Source: Zizania palustris | Lineage: Eukaryota > Streptophyta > Magnoliopsida > Poales > Poaceae | Reading direction: 5' to 3' | DNA: 64,000 nt | Assembly (NCBI GenBank): GCA_019279435.1 | Contig: JAAALK010001900.1 | Location: 102,605 to 166,604 of the forward strand | Shown: positions 12,436 through 23,005 of the stretch, piece after piece | Numbering within the stretch: position 1 is the stretch's first letter | How the letters are laid out: every line of letters begins with the position of its first letter | Position numbers and translations under genes: made by a program | Notes under the pieces: model-generated | What the model was told of the DNA's origin: nothing | The model's input: only the letters and a program-made list of their open reading frames with translations | Databases searched by the model: none

Positions 12436-14200
12436 AAAGGTGGAGAGGTACCGAATCTGAGTCGTTGATCGTTTTCATCCAACGGTTCGGATTATGTAGT
12501 ACCTTCTAATACCCGCATGCTCAAAGAATAGTACCTCTAGCAGTGAAAGGGTATTTTGATCACTTCATATTAAAATATCATAGTAGGCAGGCATGCCGAC
12601 TGACGACCAACTACAACGAGGCTATTGTCGTCGGTGGGCTAACATTGCCGTCGGACTAGAGGGCGGGGCGGCGAGGCCGCCTAGAACGGTTTGGGTCGGT
12701 GCAACCGCTTGGGGGTGGTGAGGCTCGGCGACGAGGGGTGACGGATGACGACGCAGCCTGGGCAGTGGGCCAGTAGGGCTAAACAACGGGCTGGGGCGGA
12801 CGGGCGGCGGGATCAGTGAAGCGGTAGGGCGGCGCAGGGGTGGCCAGCACGGCGGCGGCGGTACCTGTTGGTACCTTGTGTTTACTGGTTACTTTCTCAA
12901 GGACGGTTAAAACTCCTCTTAATTTTTGGTCCCTCGCCTCGACTCTAATATAATTTTGAAATGAAAATGAGGTTAACTAGAACAATTCCCATCTGATCCA
13001 CCAAGTCAGTTAACCATGCAAGTTTTTGCCACCCTTCATAGAGTTTGGATTAATTTAGGGACAGGGGATATATCTACACTGTTAATTATTATCACTATAT
13101 CCAAACTCACTGATATTGTGTGGATTATTTTGCGAATAATCTCTGTGACAAGGCATCTAATAGCTAGATTACATTCGTAAAATATCTACATACATGTAGA
13201 GCATAATGCATCAGGGTATATATATACAGTGGGTGCAGATTTAAATTAATATATATGCATGGTAGTAATAATACTCTTAAGAGATAAGAGTAATAATAAA
13301 TCTGACCTATTAATTTTTTTAAAAAAATAAATAATATGTTAACCAGCTATTACATGTTAATTACATGCTTCACATAACTTTTCTTTTTATGATGATCTCT
13401 CTTATTAATATAAATCGGTACAAATAAAATTCGACTACCAAATCTTTACAAACAAAGCAACAAATTAGTAATATACATTAATATATAACTTTTAAAAACA
13501 TAAAAATATAATAAATCGATGTTATACTATAAATACATTACTTCTTTAAGGCACTCGGCAAACTTCTCATTTCCGGTAGTGAGTTAAGATGAACAAGTAC
13601 ACTTGTTTATTAAATGTACCGTAAATTTCTCTCTCTATAATTATTGTGCCCAATCTCACCGTCTTGAAAATTTCCAACTTGAAGTTTGTGATCTCACAAT
13701 CTCGATCGATCGGCGAAATCCTCAATCCTTTACATGCAATTAAATGCATGGGAGCTGATAAATAAATCTGGCAAATGAAGTATCATATATTGTGTATTTG
13801 TGTTTGGTAACATCTCAAGATTTCAAATAGTATTGTTGATCACCTAGCTACAAAAACTTATTGGCACCATGCATCATGCAAATATAAAAAACAAGTGGAT
13901 GAGAGACATGAGCAAAAAAAATTAAATTAGGAGGGAATTATATCACATGCTAAAAAGAAGGGTCATGTGATTAATTAACTGAATTTTGTTTTCAAAAGAA
14001 AGATGCATGCTAACCTAATTGCTGGCATGCTAATTAACGTACTAATGGGCTCTAGTTCTAACAAAGTTGAAATCTCAAAACCTACTTTTGAGTATTTATA
14101 TTAGGGTTTCTCGTTTTTGTAGTTCCTTTTCCTTTCTAGACAGTTACAAATACAAACATACAATTTTTACCCGATCGAAAAATATTTTCCGTTGCAATTA

Positions 14201-14373
14201 AACCATGTTTGTTTCAGCTTTGGATTATAACAATCCAGCTTTTTTCATAAGCTGAAACAAACAGGTAACTTATTCTGTCAATTTATTATAATTAACAATC
14301 CAGTAAACTAGTGGAACCTAGTTTTTTTATAAGCTAGATTTTTATAATCCAAAACTGAAACAAACAGGCCTAA
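14201..14373. mobile_element. MITE with long terminal inverted repeats
   Basis: The left end CCATGTTTGTTTCAGCTTTG is matched in inverse by the right end, which reads CAAAACTGAAACAAACAGGC. A nested hairpin (GTTTGTTTCAGCTT ... AAGCTGAAACAAAC) sits in the left half. A diverged relative is present at about 32650-32820. Class (Tourist or hAT) is uncertain. Confidence 0.75.
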
Positions 14374-16039
14374 ACAACTAGCAAAATGCTTGTTTTTTCT
14401 AGCTAGACGGATGTACGAAGCAGCCGTGTGGCATCGCTTTGTTGTACTCACTCTTACCGAAAAAACTTTTGGTTTTGAGATAAAATTGATAAATTAGTAC
14501 TTGTGCGTGGTGAGATCGAGAGTAAACGATCGACCCTAAAATAATATCCATTATTAATAAGAAAAGTAGTATCATAAATTAATGAATAATAAACGGTATG
14601 TAAGAGATATTAGGGAGCACATATACATATATAATTGTTATGTAGTGTTTGCATGCATGTGTATAACATAAAATAATAACCTAACACAAACTATTCTGGA
14701 GTAGGAGCTGGAGTATATATTATATTATTATTATCAGCTGCTAGTAGTTCATGTCCTTCTTGACACAAGCAGGCAGCTGCCATGCTAGCTAGCTAGCTCG
14801 AGGGCGCGCGTTAGTGCTAAGCTCATAGTGAACAGCTGCTAGCCTTTGAAGGGATCATGCACTGCTAGTACTGCAGCGATCGACACCAAACATCCAATTA
14901 AGCCCGCATATGCATATGCACTAGTGCCTGCCTGAATGCATCTCTCACTTTGATTTGTAGCCAGTGAACGAATCAGGATAGATGTGCATGCTGCATGTTG
15001 CCATCTCCCACTTGAACAATGCTAGCTACGTACGATCGACACCAGTAGTTCAGGTTACCAGCTGCGTGTTAAGCATATATGCTTGGAGCTTTTTAGCCGT
15101 CCAATTTCACATGGAGTGACACCGGTTTTTTGGTGCTCCGGATCTGCATCGATATGAGATCAGGATGACAGGATATATACCGTTGAAATCAATCTCTTTT
15201 TTCCATTGCAATTCTTTCTTTTCTTTCTTTGTTTAGTGATGAAGTGATCTCTGCATGCATGCATCTAGCTACATACTCTAAGAGAGTACATAGATGATGA
15301 CATGAGATCATCTAGTGTTTTAATTTTTAGAGTCACTCCTGTCCTAAAAAGGCTTCATTTCTAACACTTTAACTTATTTGTCATTGTAATTAATACTTTT
15401 TTCTTATTAGTAAAGGTGGTGTCTTGGTCTTTTATACTCTAATTACTAATTTATCACCTTTAAACCTATTTGATGATCGAGCTTAAGATTTTGAGAAAGA
15501 GCTGATGATGGTGAGAATTTAGAGAAACTGTTGTTTCTCGATAAGCTTCTAGCTTCTGGATATTAATTTATTTTTAAATTTCATAGCTACTGAGTTTTAC
15601 GATTTTATAGGAAATCTAAATTGTTCGAGAGAATTATATAGACTATTAAAGTATATGTATAGCTACTAAAAACTCTCCTAAGCATAACATTTGGCTCAAA
15701 AAGTAAAGTTTTCACGTGATGAGATTACATGGTAGGGTTCATTATTGGAGGCACAAAATTAAAGGATCATGCCTTCATGGTCCTACTCCTAAGGGAGTAT
15801 TATGCATTTAATTGACAATGCTGTGCAACCTGCAGTGTGCCCACTTTAATTTCCATGTAGTTCTATTCTACTTTCCATCATGGCAACATTCCAATGTTTT
15901 CAGAGACATGAATATAATGTAGTTATAGGAACATATGCCATGTTGCTTTCTAATGCATTGACACTAACTAGGGCAAATTGTGGTTTGTGATTTGCCATAT
16001 TAATTGTGCACTCTAAGCTTTTGGTTGTTGTTTCAGTAT

Positions 16040-16972
16040 TAGTTATTCTCACAGTTCATTTTTAAATGACGCCGTTTTGATTTTTATCATGTCGCTCGAC
16101 CATTGTCTTATTCAAAAATCTTTTTGACATATCACTTATTTTTTTATAATTTATTTTATTATTGAATATACTTCAAAAATTGTCTTATTTATTTGAACTC
16201 ATGATCTGAACGGGTCACACATACACCCTAGCACATGTTCCTCGATGTTGAGGACATCCCTTAAGCGTGACCGATTTTCTAGTATTTCGTATTGGCTATC
16301 TTACATTTCTAATAAGTTGTTTAACTGTTGGATGTTCTATGTATATAGAAAAAATGGATTGGTTTAGATCGATCTTAATCTCTTAAATCGCATAAAACCT
16401 GAATTTAGTTTTGCAATAAATTTACAAGAAATCCGACCACTACCAACCGTCCTTAAACATTTCTTGAAACCACACTGGATCGGCATCACAATGCTCATCA
16501 ATCATTTCATCCCCTACAATATCAACAAGTCCATAAGCTTTGGCTTCGTCCGCCGACATAAAAACATCTCTTTCCATGTCTTTGGATACAACCCAAAAAA
16601 GCTTCGTTGACGTTACTACGAGGAAACTGTAATGATGTTGCACCTCATGTCTTATTGAGCATCTTATCCCATCTTAAAGTTGGTTTATTCGGCAGCGACA
16701 AACACTACTCATTATAGGGATTTCAACAAAGCAAATTTATTTATCACTAAAGCTGAAGTCAGTAGGAATACTATTATGAATAAATTCAGACCTCGGGCTC
16801 ATACAATTCGTCCAATTGCTTCTCGTGGGTTTTCATAACCCTGTTGCGCAAAAATGGTTCAATCATAACTTATTTTTTTACATATTTGCACAAAAATTTT
16901 AAATAAGACAAATAATAAAATGTCATGAAAAAAATCAATAACATCATTTAAAAATGAACGGATCAGAGGTAG
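16040..16972. mobile_element. Stowaway-like MITE ends bounding about 650 bp of foreign DNA
   Basis: The left arm (about 16040-16200) and the right arm (about 16850-16972) are inverted copies. Both carry GTTCATTTTTAAATGA near the tip and GTCTTATT phrases further in, like the complete element at 53142-53369. Between them lies unrelated sequence including plastid clpP DNA. The short words AGTATTAG flank both sides. Either a MITE was split by an insertion or the element captured the internal DNA. Confidence 0.6.
16440..16604 (-). pseudogene. clpP: Plastid clpP 3' fragment in nuclear DNA (NUPT)
   Basis: The minus strand encodes the C-terminal part of grass plastid ClpP: FWVVS, MERDVFMSADEAKAYGLVD, then a DPVW...EMFKD tail and a stop. 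This is the plastid-genome protein, not a nuclear Clp paralogue, since the tail is specific to grass plastid clpP. Upstream of FWVVS the similarity stops abruptly and a foreign N-terminus follows, so it is a fragment. A few substitutions (E to K, T to A, P to Q, an added G before the final W) mark it as an unconstrained nuclear copy. An open stretch at about 16780-16845 on the same strand was not identified. Confidence 0.85.
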
Positions 16973-17543
16973 TATTAGATTACTAAAAATATAAGTATAA
17001 AAGTATATATCACTATTCAATTTGTAAATTAGTTTTCATTGCTAGTTTACACGGATTTGATTTATAGCCCTAAAAAATAATCTAATAATTGGACTAATAT
17101 CTGTCCGTATCACACCATACGTTTTTCTACATTGAAGAGTTATAGGCTTGGCTTAGGGTTTAAGACCAAACACATTTATTTTTTTAAAACTCTTACATTG
17201 TGTGTTTTTTTTTAAAAACTTCATAAGAGCACCATAAAAAACTGTTTTAAATATATCTATTAAACTTTAAAGAATTTTTAATAAATAATATTTTTGGCAG
17301 GATTATCATACTTCTAGACATATAGCCGATCTACAACGATCAACACGAGCAAATAAATACTCGGAGTAAATTAGAAAATACGACATGAAAGCGCAATATT
17401 TCGAGCCATCTATCAAATTTGATACGATTTCATGCAAAAATATTACTTATAAAATTCAACTTTGAATTCGTTTGTTTGGAGTTTGGACGGCGTAAGGTCT
17501 TCCATCTCGACGGCTTGTTTCAAATGGGCCCTTACACGCCACA

Positions 17544-17644
17544 GGCCCACTACACGGCTCACTACGAGGCCCACTACGAGGCCCACTACGAAGTCCACTA
17601 CGAGGCCCACTACGAGGCCCACTACGAGGCCCACTACGAGGCCC
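17544..17644. promoter_or_regulatory. 12-bp tandem array of GGCCCA motifs upstream of RPS11
   Basis: Eight 12-bp units of the form GGCCCACTACGA (17544-17639) plus a partial ninth, with variants GGCTCA and AGTCCA. Isolated TGGGCC boxes lie on both sides (17524 and about 17658), and a telo-box-like TTAGGGTT at 17736-17743. Site II (TGGGCC/GGCCCA) plus telo-box is the known promoter grammar of plant ribosomal protein genes, so the array is probably the RPS11 proximal promoter. Confidence 0.8.
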
Positions 17645-17808
17645 GTGCTTGTATAATGGGCCGTAATTAATGTGATCGCGGGCCCAACTTGATAGCCTTC
17701 TTCCACACTGGACGACCTACATAAAAGCCCTCGCGTTAGGGTTCGAGCAGCCGCCGCCGCCGCCGCCGCCGCCGTCTCGCGCTCTTCGTCGAAGGACTCC
17801 TTCCAGCC

Positions 17809-20332
17809 ATGGCGGAGCAGGTAACCGCCGCACGCTCGTACTCTTCCCCGTTGGGTCCTGTTATGGCCTCTTCCCGTTCCTCGTTAGGGCTCGGGGCGAG
17901 CTGTTGAGCTGGCGCTCTTCCTGTTCTCCTCCGGTGTGGTGGGGTGTGGTGTAGCACGCGTTCGCGGATCCCAAGTTTGGATCTTGTTGTGTGGAGGATT
18001 GGATCTCTGGCCCTCTCACGAGAGGAGAATTAGGAAATGGCTGCGTATTTTATTGCTATTCGCAGCTTGTTTTAGCTGCTGTGTTGAATCCACCTGGTGT
18101 TTTTGTGGTGGGATGGTAGTAACTGATGGTTAGATTGGATTTAGACATGCGATGTCAGCTCTACATTGTATAGTACATATAAAGTTGCTTAATGACACTG
18201 TGTCTTAAGTAACTACACGTGTCAAGACAACTGGAGGCTCATAGCAGGTTTCAATTGGTTAGGTTATTAGTTGATGTGTTTCAATAATATCAGTGTCTTG
18301 TTTTACCTTAGCAAAGTCATATGTACCATTTACTGTGGTACATGTTGGCCTTAGAAGTTGGAAATTAAGCCATGTACTTCAGAGGTTAACCATCTTACAC
18401 TCCCAGTGGTTTTCTAGTTTTGATGTGTGGCATTCTTTCTTTTGTTCAGACTGAGAGAGCTTTCTTGAAGCAGCCCAAGGTGTTCCTTTGGTGAGAATTC
18501 CGCTTCTACCTGTCATTTTTGCTCTTCATTAAATAATCATGTGTATTGTTAACAAATAAATGCTTCATTTAGCCCAAAGAAATCTGGCAAGGGGAACAAG
18601 CCTGGCAAGGGAGGTAACCGCTTCTGGAAGAATATTGGCCTTGGCTTCAAGACACCCCGGGAAGCAATCGATGGTACACATAACGTCTTCCCTGTAACTA
18701 TGCAACTCGTGCGGCTTTTATTTTGGAATATAATTTATTTTTTGAAGTGTGAAATACAATTCTCTTAATACTTCCAGGATTGAAAACTCTGTTAAAATGT
18801 TCATTTTATTCCAACCTCTTTAATCTTCCTTTATTCATACCTATATTACTAACTACAGTTGCCTGATGTAGTGATGTTGAAACTGGCTACATTGTGATGA
18901 CTAGCTATATAAGTTAGTGAATTCAAGGAAGCCATTATGTTATTGTACTGCCTGATCAAAGTTATTTTACTTGGCAGTGATTTATTTGTGATAACCTTTA
19001 TTTTTAAATAAAATCTTGATGAAAGTAAACATTATTCCTCAAAGTTATTTTACTTCGTAGTGATTTATTAGTTATATCCTTTCTTTTTTGTTAAAACTTA
19101 AAACATTGATGCACACAAACATTTTTCCTGACCAGATTCCAATTTGCATGCACTGTAAGTTGCTACATGAAGAAAAATACTTACTCTAAATATTTTTTTG
19201 CTACAATTTGGTATTTTTTTGGCAATGCATGTAACAATTGTGTGATCAACTTGTTATCTCATTCCATTTCAGGGACCTACATTGATAAGAAGTGCCCATT
19301 CACTGGAACTGTTTCTATCAGAGGTAGAATTATTGCTGGAACATGCCACAGTGCCAAGATGAATAGGACAATCATCGTCCGTAGAAACTACCTCCATTTT
19401 GTGAAGAAATATCAGAGGCAAGTGAAGCACTGGATGTCTATAAACTCACTTCTTATCTGTGGTGGCATCTGACTCGAAGGTGAACTTCGTCTCTTTGTAG
19501 GTATGAGAAGAGGCACTCCAACATTCCTGCTCACATTTCTCCATGCTTCCGTGTCAAGGAAGGAGACCATGTTATCATTGGCCAGTGCAGGTAACACTCT
19601 CTAGTTCATGTTTTGTATTGAGTTCATGTAAGTTTTGTTGTGCACACCTGAATGTTGGGAATGTCTTCAGGGAAAACCTTTCAAGTTTCTCTTGTTGGTT
19701 CAAAATTTTCAAAACAGAATTAGAAAAGAATTAGGAACACAGTCCCATAGGTACAGGGACCTTAAAAAACACACCCTAGTCAGTTAGGGACTCTCCCCCA
19801 TCCCCTCACGTGCGCTTGAAGCTCTCTTAATGTTTGTCTAGTTTAATATACACACAGTAGAAGTTTCTCCTACTGTTTTTGTAAAATGTTGGGACTTGGG
19901 AATGTGGGGCATGATTGTGCCAGCCCCTGCACCATATCTTGGAAGACACTCAGTTATCGGCTTGCCTTAAAATTGTCTTGAAATTAAGAAACTAATTTGG
20001 TTTTCTTCTAGTTTGTCATTTCTCATGTATCATCATTTACTCATAACCAAACATTCTTTTCTTTGGATGAAACTGTTATTATGCCTTAAGAAGGTTGAAA
20101 TTTTAAAAGAAAACCTTCTTTAGTATGGGTGTTTACTTTTGTTTTATCCGGTCATGAAATTTGTTATGTTTTGAACAAATTGGCTTAGTTTCCTGAGCTT
20201 ATATTTGATGCTGATTTCACCCTGTATGTGCTGTGTAGGCCTTTGTCAAAAACTGTGAGGTTCAACGTTCTTAAAGTCATCCCAGCTGGTACCACTGGTG
20301 GCAGTGGCAAGAAGGCATTCATTGCAGCTTGA
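17809..20332 (+). CDS. RPS11: 40S ribosomal protein S11 (uS17), 6 exons
   Basis: Structural protein of the cytosolic small ribosomal subunit. Exons 17809-17820, 18450-18490, 18573-18673, 19273-19417, 19501-19590 and 20239-20332; 160 aa, the normal family length. Seen: MAEQ in a 12-nt first exon, FLKQPKVFL, SGKG...GKGGNRFWKN, TYIDKKCPFTGTVSIRGRI, AGTCHSAKMNRTIIVRRNYL, HSNIPAHISPCFRVKEGDHV and RPLSKTVRFNVLKV. Intron 4 must use a GC donor (AG|GCAAGT at 19418), because only this keeps the conserved YQRYEKR reading. The promoter is TATA-poor and rich in GGCCCA elements. Identification is secure. Confidence 0.97.
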
Positions 20333-21474
20333 GCTTATTGAAACTGGTCTAATCAACGAGTAGTTGTATACACAAGTGCTCATTTAGAATTCTTCTGGCT
20401 TGCTGTTCTGTTTAGGTTCCTGAGCCTTTGCCGTTCATCAGAGCATGCTCATGAAATGTATCCGTGCAAGTTTTGTTTAGATCTCTGGTCATGCAAATTG
20501 TGGTTGCTGTTGCCCACTCGTTGGGCCATGAACCTTGTTTGAAGCAAAAGTATCAACAGCCAATCTGTTTCCCTCTTGTGATGGTGATGTGCGTTTGCTG
20601 ATTTTTTTTATAAATATTTTTTGTTCTGAAATTGCAAATCTAGATAGCGTGCGAAATTGCAAAACTAGATAGATTGAGTTTTAGGGTTTGTTTGCTTCAG
20701 ATTTTGACTCGGAAGTTGGAATCTGAAATAAATAGCTCTTTTGGTTCATAATATTACTTATCATGCTATTAAAACATATCAGTTTATGTAAAATTTGAAA
20801 AAAATGAAATTTTAGTAAAATATATCATTTTAGTACAATATAAAAATATATAATTTTATTATAAATATTGTAAAATTTCATAATTAAAATGATTTACATG
20901 TAAAATTACACATTAATAATGTAACTAAACATCATGAATTATTAAAATATAAATCTGTAACAACAATTTTTTCAGTATCTGTAGCTCATTAAACACACTT
21001 TTATAATTTCTCAAAAGAGATCTAGTTTTATAATTTCTTGAGCACGTTAGTTTTATAATATTATTTACAAAAGATTCTCCGTTTGCTAATGTTTCACGCT
21101 GGAATTTTTGTCCATGTCGCTGACCTCTCCAATGGTATTCGTCTCCCTTTCTCACTCCCCCCCTCTTTCTGCTTCTGATGTAACACAGTTCACTTGAGCT
21201 AAAAGATGTGGGGGTATTTGCTGTTGTGAGCTACTGCTGCTTGACCAGATCATGTCAAGATTCTGACAGTGACACGAATTTTATTTATTTTCGCATGCGC
21301 TGCACAAATGTTCGTAGCTGTTGCAGCATGCTGCGTCTCAAGCTTGAAGAAAGGAGATGGGTTGTTTGCAAGGCATGCAAATTCATACTTGTTCTTGAAG
21401 TGCAATCTCACCATGTTAAAACCCCGAATCCATCCCAGATTCTGCTGCAGAGAACAGTGAGCCAGATCATTCAG
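20333..21474. other. Intergenic region RPS11 to pectinesterase
   Basis: Begins with the RPS11 3' untranslated region, then AT-rich sequence and the pectinesterase upstream region. An open frame from 21208 joins the pectinesterase frame but its residues before 21475 look like leader sequence, not signal peptide. No other feature was recognised. Confidence 0.6.
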
Positions 21475-23005
21475 ATGAGCGCCAAGATCATCTCTCTCGT
21501 CGCTCTCTCTTGCTGCGCAGCTGCACTCCTGCTTCTCCCGTCGCATCCACATCATCTGCACCCTTCACTCCTTGGAATCCTGCTTGATCTTTCAGCACCT
21601 CCCCTTCCGTTCTATCTGCTGTCATCTGGCTCTAGCAATTCCGCTAAAAATCGTCGCTTTCGCGACGAATACGATCCCTTGTGCGACGATTTCCCACCGG
21701 ACTTTCCACCACCTGATACAGCAGCGATTTCAATCTTCTGTGTTGACCCCAATGGCTGCTGCAACTTCACATCAGTGCAAGAAGCGGTCAATGCTGTTCC
21801 AAGCTTCAGCCGGAAGAGGAACATTGTATGGATCAACAGGGGCATCTACTAGTTAAGTACCAGCGTTTCATATTCAGTTCTCTGTACTGTTTCCAAAGTG
21901 CAGTGTGCTGTTACTGAAGCTGCATTGTTATAGTGAGAAGGTGACAATCCCAGGAAGCAAGCCTAACATCACATTTCAAGGTCAGGGATTCGACCTGACG
22001 GCGATTGCGTGGAGCGACACCGCCAACTCGTCGCACGGCACATTCTACAGCGCTTCAGTCTCCGTTTTCGCAACAGGCTTTGTTGCGAAAAACATCAGCT
22101 TCATTGTAAAAGCAGACAGTATATATGGCATTTTCAGCTCAAGCCATGAGTTGCAGCACCTTGGGTAGCAATGCTAACTCTGAATTGTTTGGCACCAGAA
22201 TGTAGCACCAATCCCAAGACCCGGTGATGTCGGTGCTCAGGCAGTAGCGCTGCGGGTCGGCGGTGATCAGGCAGCATTCTGGGGTTGCGGCTTCTTTGGT
22301 GCGCAAGATACACTCCATGATGATCGGGGCCGGCATTACTTCAAGGAATGTTTCATCCAGGGCTCCATTGACTTCATCTTTGGAGATGCCAGGTCACTCT
22401 ATGAAGTGAGTAAAACTATACTTCAAAGACTTGAACACAATGCACTCTGTCACTGATTTCTTCCACATGTGCACTTCCCAGAATTGCAGAGTGATTTCCA
22501 TAGCAGATCCTGTTCCTGCAGGGGTGAGAACCATCACAGGATCAGTCACAGCACATGCCCGGGAGTCTGATGATGACAACACCGGTTACTCGTTTGTCAA
22601 TTGCAGCATCGGTGGAACTGGTAAGATATGGCTGGGGCGAGCCTGGAGACCATACTCCCGTGTCGTCTTCGCCTACACTTCCATGTCAGACATCGTCGCC
22701 TCTGAAGGATGGAATGACTGGAATGATCCTTCGAGAGACCAGTACGCATCCTTCCAATGTTCAGTGTCAGTTCTTACCTGCATGACAAAAAGGTAAACCA
22801 GCATTAATATTTGTATGGTTTGTGAATTGTCAGGACTGTGTTTTATGGAGAGTACAAGTGCACAGGTGATGGTGCAAACATGGCAGATAGAGTGCCTTAT
22901 GCTCGGAAGCTTAGTGATGTGCAAGTTTTGCCTTACCTTAACACATCTTACATTGATGGCGACCGATGGTTGAAGCCATACTGGGATTCACTAATATCTG
23001 CTTGA
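21475..23005 (+). CDS. Pectinesterase (pectin methylesterase, no PRO domain), 5 exons
   Basis: Cell-wall enzyme that removes methyl esters from homogalacturonan. Exons 21475-21851, 21934-22105, 22199-22405, 22482-22741 and 22834-23005, GT-AG and in phase, 395 aa. Seen: an N-terminal hydrophobic signal or anchor segment; CNFTSVQEAVNAVP; YYEKVTIPGSKPNITFQG; the catalytic block QAVALRVGGDQAAFWGCGF, GAQDTL and IDFIFGDA (two catalytic Asp; the family usually has FGNA); LGRAWRPYSRVVF with the conserved Arg and Trp; and DPSRDQ plus FYGEYKCTGDGA near the end. There is no pro-inhibitor domain, so it is a group of short secreted PMEs. The start was chosen for the signal-like sequence; an upstream in-frame Met at 21208 is possible. 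Confidence 0.93.

Larger units (their letters stand above)
11208..17540. other. Gene-poor 6.3-kb region
   Basis: AT-rich and without convincing genes. It holds the ZIP promoter, a 100-bp tandem array (11936-12435), a GC-rich patch (about 12600-12880) whose reading frames look like nothing known, a Tourist/hAT-like MITE (14201-14373), and a MITE-bounded segment containing plastid DNA (16040-16972). Short open frames in between show no family resemblance. Confidence 0.6.

Noticed and set aside
17443..17706. Frames with repeated VVGL or THYEA/TTRP residues
   Set aside because: They are translations of the 12-bp GGCCCACTACGA array upstream of RPS11, not proteins.
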